From Azospirillum brasilense (GTDB taxonomy: Bacteria; Pseudomonadota; Alphaproteobacteria; Azospirillales; Azospirillaceae), in the NCBI RefSeq assembly GCF_005222205.1, contig NZ_CP032347.1:62001-126000 (forward strand): 64,000 bases of DNA, written 5' to 3'. This document shows, piece by piece, positions 26,001 through 35,000 of this stretch. The first letter of the stretch is position 1. Each line of letters begins with the position of its first letter. The notes beneath the pieces are model-generated. The model saw only the letters and a program-made list of their open reading frames with translations. It did no database searches and was not told the DNA's origin. The position numbers were made by a program, and so were the translations under genes.

Positions 26001-29000
26001 ACCGGGTCGGCGTCGGGCGCGTCCGGCGGCCCATCGATCAACGGGTCGGGCACGATCACGGCGGGCTCGGTCTCCCTGACCGCGACCGGCAGCAACGGCA
26101 ACGTCGGCGGCACCAACCAGGTGCTGACCAGCACGCAGAAGCTGTCCATCGCGTCGGGCGGCAACGTGACGGTCAGCAACAACACGACCCTGACCGATCT
26201 GACGCTGGACTTCCGGCACAACAAGTCCGGCGGGGGCAGCAACACCTACTCCATCAGCTCGACCGGCCTGACCGCCTCCTTCAGCGATTCGTCGCTGCAG
26301 GAAGGTCTGACGGTGACGAACGTCACCCAGAGCGGGCTGAAGCTGAACATCAGCAACGACAAGGCCCTGCGGATCGCCAAGATCGACGTCGGGAACAGCG
26401 GCACTGTCGATCTGACCGCCAATTCCGGCACGTCCGCCATCAACGCCTCGAACAGCAGCGGCGCCGCGATCACCGCGGGCAGCCTGACGCTGAAGGCGAC
26501 CAGCGTCGGCCATACCAACGGCAGCGGTTCCTACTTCACCACCCAGGTCGGCACCCTGTCGGCCAATCTGACGGGATCGCTGGCGCTCAGCAACACCGGC
26601 ACCCTGACGCTGAAGGATGTGAAGGCCGGCTCTTCGGCGGACATCAAGGTGACCAACAACGGGTCGCTGCTGCAGACCGGAACCAAGCCGCTGAGCGCGG
26701 ACAAGGTGACGCTGACGGTCGAAGGAGGCTCCATCGGGGCGTCCGGCACGCCGCTGCTGACCGAGACGCGGACCCTGGAGGTGACCGCCGGGCGCAACGT
26801 CTACCTGACGAACGGCGCCGACCTGCACGCCCTCAGCCTGGACGTCAGGCACGCCTCCTCCGGCGCGCAGAATGTCTACGACATCCGCTCGGAGGCGCTG
26901 ACCTTCGCGCTGACCGACAGCAACACCGGCAGCCAGTACACCCTCGGCAGCGTCGTGGACGCGAGCGGCCTCGACTTCTCGTTCAAGAGCGACAACAGCG
27001 TCGCGCTCGGGACGATCAACGGCGGCCTCGCCCGCAATGTGACCATCGAGACCACCGGCACCAGCAAGGACATCCTCAGCAACGGCAGTTCGATGGTGAC
27101 CGCCGGCACGGTCACCCTCACCGCGACCGGCGGCATCGGTCAGGCGGGATCGTCGTCCAACCACATCGCGACGATGGCCGACACGCTGGTTCTGACCACG
27201 GCGACAAACGCCTTCGTGGACAACGGCAAGGACCTGACCGCGCTGTCGCTGACCAGCTCGCGGACGACCGGCGCGGGCACCTACCAGATCACCGCGCCGC
27301 AGCTCGTCTTCACCATGACGGACGACGGCACCACCACGACGCTGTCCAATCTGACGGACGCCACCGGTCTCGCCTTCAAGCTGGACACCCAGCACGCGCT
27401 GTCCATCGGCACGCTCAACGTGCAGAACTGGGGCACCGTTGATCTGACCAGCGCAGGCGCCATCACGGGCGCCGCGTCGGCGAACGCGGGCAATCCGGCC
27501 AACCGCATCACCGCGGGCACCGCGACCCTGAGCAGCGGCGGTGCCATCGGCTCCTCCAGCAACAAGATCCGTCTGTCGGCGTCGTCCGCGACCTTCAACG
27601 TGAAGGGCGACCTCTACGTCGAATCCGACACCCGCATCGGCACGCTCAAGATCAAGAGCGCCTTGTCGACCATCAACGACCGCACCTACAATCTGACCTC
27701 GGTGAACACGGCGGGCGCGGCCATCGCGCTGAGCGGCATGGAGAGCAGCACCCAGGCGGTGCTGGCCTCGCTGACCGACGCCAGCGGCGTGCGCTTCACC
27801 TTCGACAGCCACCGCAAGCTGGTCGTCGGCGGCCTTGACGTCGGCAAGACCGGCACGATCGCCCTGATCGCCGATCCCGGCATCGTCGGGAACGGCCACT
27901 CGGTTCTCAAGATCAACGCCGGCGTCGCGAGCCTGACGTCCTCCTCCAACGTGGTCGGTGCGAACGGGGGTGAATTCATCAGCATCACCACCGGCAACCT
28001 GACGGTGAACGCCAACAACGGCGCCGTGATCAACCTGCACGGCTCGACGGTCATCGACTCCATGAGCCTGGCCGGTGCACTGACCCTGAACAATTCCACC
28101 GGCGACATCGCGCTCGGCTCGATCTCGATGTACGGCGCGAACGCATACATCAACAACCAGGGCGGCTCGATCCTCAGCGGCACGATCAGCGGCAGCAATC
28201 TGGTGAACCTGACGGCAACCGGGTCCATCGGCAACGTGACCGCCATCTCGACGCAGGCCAACTCCACCAGCACCACGCTGACCGCGAGCGCCGCCGGCAG
28301 CATCGCGGTGTCGGAGAGCAAGAGCCTGATCGCCCAGTCGGTGGTGAGCACCGGTGGCGGTGCGATCAAGCTGTCGACCGGCTCCTCGGGGGCCGGCCTC
28401 CTGACCGCCGGCACCATCACCACGACCGGGTCGGTGACGCTGACCAGCAACGATGGCAACATCCGCGCCAACAGCGGCAATCTGGTGACCGGCGGCAGCG
28501 TCGAGCTGTCCGCGATCATGGGCGGCATCGCCGACACGGGCTCCACGCTGAACGTCGCGACGACCGACCTGACGATCAAGACGCCCGGCACCTTCAACAT
28601 TGCCGACACGCTCGACCTCGCCAAGCTGACCATCGACCGCACGCCGTCCACCGGAACCGCCACCTCCGGCACGATGAGCCTGACGGCGACCAACCTGGTC
28701 TGGAACGTCACGGACAGCGGCGGCACCACCACCTTCACCACGCTGACCGACAGCACCGGCCTGGACTTCACCTTCAAGGCGCCGGGGGCCATCGCCATCG
28801 GTACGGTGAACACCGGGGCATCCAGCACGGTCAGCCTGACGGCGACGGGCGACAGCGCGACCGCCGGCAACATCACGGCGGTGAACAACAGCTCCACCAT
28901 CACCGCGGGCTCCCTGAAGCTCGACGCCCAGAAGAAGACCAACGAGCAGGGCAACAGCAGCGCCATCGGCAGCAACGCCACGGCGCTGGGCATGAACGTG

Positions 29001-32000
29001 TCCAGCCTGACCGCCAGCAGCGGCACCGGCGGCCTGTTCGTGAAGAACGCGGCGGGGCTGAACCTCAGCTCCATCACCACGGGCGGCGCCCTGACGGTGA
29101 TCGCGGCGGCCGGCGACCTGACCGTCTCCAACCTCTCCTACGACAGCAGCAAGGCGCTGACCCTGACGGCGACGGCCGGGCGGATCCTCAACGGCGGCTC
29201 CAGCCTGAGCCTCGGCACCGGCAGCGCCACGCTGACGGCGGGGGCCGGCATCGGCACGGCGGACTCGGCGTTCAAGGTCACGACGTCCAGCACCGGAGCG
29301 TTGACCACCAACGTCACGGGCGCGGGCGGCCTCTATCTGGACATCGCCGGATCGCTGACGGGTGGGCTGAGCGCCGCCGTCAACAACGGCCCGGTGGTGG
29401 TGACAGGCAGCGGCAACATCACCCTGACCAACGTCGCCATCGCCACCGACGCGGCGGGCAACAGCATCACCGTGACCTCGACCGGCGGCTCGATCACCGC
29501 CGGGACGGTGACGGCCGGCGCCAACAACGGCGCGGTCACGCTGAGCGCCACCGGCAACGGCGGCAAGATCCTGGCCGCCAACGGCGGCTCCGCGGTCACC
29601 GGCAAGACCGTCGCGCTGAACGGCGCCGGCGGCATCGGCACCTCCTCCGCCCGCGTCGGCGTGGGCGGCGCCCAGGTGCAGGTGAACGGCGGGTCGGGCG
29701 ACATCTATCTGAGCACGACCGGCGCCACCGCGCTGGCCTACGCCGCGACGACCGGCGGCAAGATCGACGTGCTGGCCGGCGACCGCCTCCAGGTGGTCAG
29801 CGCCAGCACCGGCGGCGGGGCGATCGCCATCTCCTCCACCGCGGTGGACGCCGACATCATCGCCGGCAGCCTCAACGCCGGCAGCGGGGCGGTCACCCTC
29901 AGCTCCAGCGGGGGCGGGGTGTATGACGACGGCCTCGCCGAGACGCGGATCGTCGGCGGCTCGGTCTCGCTGACCGGCGGGAAGGGCATCGGTACCTCCA
30001 GCCGTTCGGTCCAGACCACCACCGGCAGCCTGACCCTGGCGAGCGCCAACGGCAGCGTCTATGTGACCGACGACACCGCCGCCGGTGTCACCGTCGCTTC
30101 GGCCACCGCTTCCAGCGGCTCGGTCACCATCGCGTCGGCCGGCACGATGACGGTCCAGGCGGTGTCGGCCAACAGCACCAGCGGAGCGGTCGCGCTGACC
30201 GCCGCCGGCTCCATCCTGGGCAGCGGCAACGGCACCCATGTGACCGGCCATTCGGCCAGCCTGACCGCCAACGGCGGCAGCATCGGCACGGTGACCGACG
30301 CCGCCACCGGCGCCGGCACGCCGATCAAGATGAACGTGTCCAGCCTGACCGGCCTGACCGCCACCGGCTCCACGCCGGTCATCTCGGTCGACAACATCAA
30401 CAGCGCCGCGCTGACGCTGGGCAACAACCTCATCACCCTCGGGTCGGGCGGCTCCGCCTACATCCGCACCGCGGGCAACCTGAACGCCAGCGCCGGCCTG
30501 TCGATGACCAGCGGCAACCTGCTGCTGCAGTCCGGCGGGGTGCTGACCCTGCCGACCGCTGCGATCAACCTCGGCGCGGGCGCGCTGACGCTGAAGGGCG
30601 CCACCGACGTGGTGGCCGCGGGCGGTTCGCCGCGGTCGCTGTCGATCACCGCGGGCTCGCTGATCTTCGCCAGCGGCTCCAACGGCGGCAACACCACCCT
30701 CAACACCACGGTCGGCAGCATCGACGCCAGCCTGACCGGCGCCGGCAAGAGCCTGAGCGTCAACAACACCGGAACGCTGACGTCGGCGACCCTCAGCGCC
30801 AACGGCACCCTCTTCGCCGTGAGCAGCACCGGCATGACGGCTACCTCGGTCACCGGCGTCGGCACGGTCAACCTGACCGTGGTGTCGGGCGACCTGTCGG
30901 TCGGCACGATCAACGCGGGGACGACCGGCACGATCAACCTGTCGGCGGCCGCCGGCAGCCTGCTGACCGGCAACGGCACGAGCCTGACCGGCGGCAAGCT
31001 GACCCTGCTTTCCGGAAACGGGATCGGGAGCAGCAGCGCCGCCTTCACCACCACCATCGCCAACACCTCTGCGATGGTGACCGGGACGGGCGGCATCTAC
31101 CTGTCCGGCACCAGCTTCACCCTGGGCAATCTTTCCACGACCAACGGCGATATCTCGGTCACCGCCAGCGGCGCCATCAGCAACGACAACGCCACCATCG
31201 GCATCATCGCCGGCGGCAGCGGAAACATCTCCCTCGTCTCCACGGGCGGTGCGATTTCCCTGACCAAGGCGGTGAGCAGCACCGGTTCGGACGCCACACG
31301 GGCGAGCGTGACGATGCAGGCCGCCACCATCGCCCTGGCCAACGTCACCAGCACGGGCGCGCAGACCTATACCGGCGACACCACCCTTGGCGGCGCGCTG
31401 TCCGGCAAGTCGGTGACCGTCACCGGGAACCTGAGCGTGGCGGGCTTCAACCGCACGGTGATCGCGACCGGTGGCGACCTGTCGGTGAGCGGCACGCTGA
31501 ACGGCGGCGGGTTCGGGGCGACCCTGAACGCGGCGCAGGGCGGTGTGACGCTGGGCGGCGCGGCCAGCAACCTGGCCTATCTGTCGGCCACCGCGGGAAC
31601 CATCAGCCTGCGCGACGTGACGACGACGGGCGGACAGACCTACAACGGCGCGACCAGCCTCCAGGGCACCTACACCACCACCAACGGCGCCTTCATGGCG
31701 ATCGGCGCGACGACGCTGGCGGGCAACACCACGGTGAGCACCGGCAGCGGAAACGTGCTGTTCAGCGGCACGGTGAACGGGGCCAACTCGCTCGTGATCA
31801 CCAGCAGCGGCGCGACCCAGTTCACCGGCGCGGTGGGCGGCACGACGGCGCTGTCGAGCCTGACCATCGACGCCGGCGGGACGGCCAGCGTGAAATCGGT
31901 GACGACCACCGGCGCCCAGATCTACAGCGGCACGGTGACGCTGGCCGGCACCTACACCACCGGTGCGGTCTTTGCGGCCATCGGCGCGGTGACGCTGGCC

Positions 32001-35000
32001 GGCAACACGACGGTGGACGGCACGTCGAGCGTCGTGTTCATGAACACCGTGGACGGCGCCTATGCCCTGACGGTCAACAACCAGGGCATGGCGCAGTTCA
32101 ACGGCGCGGTGGGCGGCACGACGGCGCTCGCCAGCCTGACCACCAACGCGGGCGGCACCAGCAGCGTGAAATCGGTGACGACCACCGGCGCGCAGACCTA
32201 CAACGACGCGGTGACGCTCGACGGCACCTACAGCACCGGCAGCGGCGCCTTCACCGCCAACGCGGCGACCACGCTGGCCGGGGCGACGACGGTGAACGGC
32301 GGTGCGGTTCTGTTCGCCGGCACGGTGGACGGCGCCCAGGCCCTGGTCATCAACAGCAAGGCTGCCACGCAGTTCACCGGCGCGGTGGGCGGCACGACGG
32401 CGCTTGCCAGCCTCACCACCGATGCCGGCGGCACGACGAGCCTGCGCAACGTGGTCACCACGGGTGCCCAGACCTACAACGACGCGGTGACGCTGAACGG
32501 GACCTACACCAGCGGTGGCGCCTTCACCGCCAACGGTGCGGCGACGCTGGCCGGCGACACCACGGTCAACGGCGGTGCGGCGGTTCTGTTCGCCGGCACG
32601 GTGGACGGTGCCCACGCCCTGGCGGTCAACAACAAGGGCGCGACGACGTTCAGTGGCACGGTGGGCGGCACGACGGCTCTGGCGAGCCTGACCACCGACG
32701 CCACCGGCACCAGCAGCCTGAAGTCGGTGACGACCACCGGCGCCCAGACCTACAGCGACGCGGTGACGCTGGACGGCACCTACACCGGCGGCACGGTCAC
32801 GACCAACGCGGCGGCGACGCTGGCCGGGGCGACGACGGTGAACGCCGGGACGGCGACCTTCAACGGGATGGTGAACGGCGCCCAGGCGCTGACCATCGCC
32901 GGGACGGGCACGGCGCAGTTCAACGCGGCGGTGGGCGGCACGACGGCGCTCGCCAGCCTGACCACCAACACGGGGGCCACGGTCGGCCTCCTGGACGTCA
33001 CCACCACGGGCGCCCAGACCCACGGTGCCGCCACGACGCTGAACGGCACCTACACCAGCGGCGGTGCCTTCACCGCCAACGGTGCGGTGATCCTGGCCGG
33101 CGACACCACGGTCACCGGCGGGACGAGTGTGCTGTTCGCCGGCACGGTGAACGGCGCCCATGCCCTGGCGGTGAACAACAAGGGCACGACCCAGTTCACC
33201 GGCACGGTGGGCGGCACGACGGCTCTGGCGAGCCTGACCACCGACGCCACCGGTACCACCAGCCTGCGCAACGTCACGACGACGGGCGCGCAGACCTACA
33301 ACGATGCGGTGACGCTGAACGGCACCTACACCACCGGCGGTGCCTTCATCGCCAACGGTGCGGCGACTCTGGCTGGCGGCACGACGGTGAACGGCGGGAC
33401 GAGTGTGCTGTTCGCCGGGACGGTGGACGGTGCCCAGGCCCTGGTCATCAACAGCAAGGCCTCCACCCAGTTTACCGGCGCGGTGGGCGGCATGACGGCG
33501 CTCGCCAGCCTGACCACCGACGCCACCGGCACGAGCAGCCTGCGCAACGTCACCACCACGGGCGCGCAGACCTACAACGACGCGGTGACGCTGAACGGCA
33601 CCTACACCAGCGGTGGCGCCTTCACCGCCAGCGGTGCGGCAACGCTGGCCGGCGACACGACGGTCAACGGCGGGTCGGCGGTTCTGTTCGCCGGCACGGT
33701 GGACGGCGCCCACGCCCTGGCGGTCAACAGCAAGGGCGCCACGCAGTTCACCGGCACGGTGGGCGGCACGACGGCGCTGGCGAGCCTGACCACCGACGCC
33801 GGCGGGACGACGAGCCTGCGCAACGTGGTCACCACGGGCGTGCAGACCTATAACGACGCGGTCACCCTGAACGGTCTCTACAGCGCCGGCGGCGCCTTCT
33901 CCGCCAATGGCGCGACGACGTTGGCCGGGACAACGACGGTGTATGGCGGGTCGGGCATTCTCTTCGGCAGCACGGTGGACGGTGCTTACGCCCTGGCGGT
34001 CAACAACAAGGGCACGACGGCGTTCAACGGCGCGGTGGGCGGCACGACGGCTCTGGCGAGCCTGACCACCGACAGCGGGAGCGCCAGCCTGAAGTCGGTG
34101 ACGACCAGCGGCGCGCAGACCTACAACAACGCGGTGACGCTGGACGGCACCTACACGGGCGGCACCTTCACCACCAACGCGGCGGCGACGCTGGCCGGGG
34201 CGACGACGGTGAACGCCGGGACGGCCACCTTCAACAGCCTGGTGAACGGCGCCCAGTCGCTGACCATCGCCGGGACGGGCACGGCGCAGTTCAACGCGGC
34301 GGTGGGCGGCACGACGGCGCTGGCTAGCCTGACCACCAACGCCGGCGCCACGGTCAGCCTCCTCAACGTCTTCACCACGGGCGCCCAGACCCACGGCGCC
34401 ACCACGACGCTCAACGGCACCTACAGCACGGTCAACAGCCCGATCACCTTCAACGGTGCGACGACTCTGGCCGGGGCGACGACGGTGGACGCGGGCTACG
34501 GCACGATCACTTTCAACGGGACGGTCAACGGCGCCCAGGCGCTGACGGCGACCTCGACCGGGGCGATGGTGTTCAACGCGGCGGTGGGCGGCACGACGGC
34601 GCTGGCCAGCCTGACCACCGGCACGGGCTACTCCAGCCTCGTCAACGTGACCACGGCGGGCGACCAGAGCTACGGCGGGGAAACCAGCCTGATGGGCAGC
34701 TACGCCACCGGCAACGGCGCCTTCACCGTCGCCGGCCCGGCAACACTGGCGGGGGCCGTCACGGTCGACGCCGGCAGCGGCGCGGCGACCTTCAACGGGA
34801 CGGTCAACGGCGCCCAGGCGCTGACCATCGCCGGGACGGGCACGGCACAGTTCAACGCGGCGGTGGGCGGCACGACGGCGCTTGCCAGCCTGACCACCAA
34901 CGCGGGCGTCGCGGCCAGCTTCCTGGACGTCACCACCACGGGCGCCCAGACCCACGGCGCCGCGACGACGCTCAACGGCACCTACAGCTCGGTCAACAGC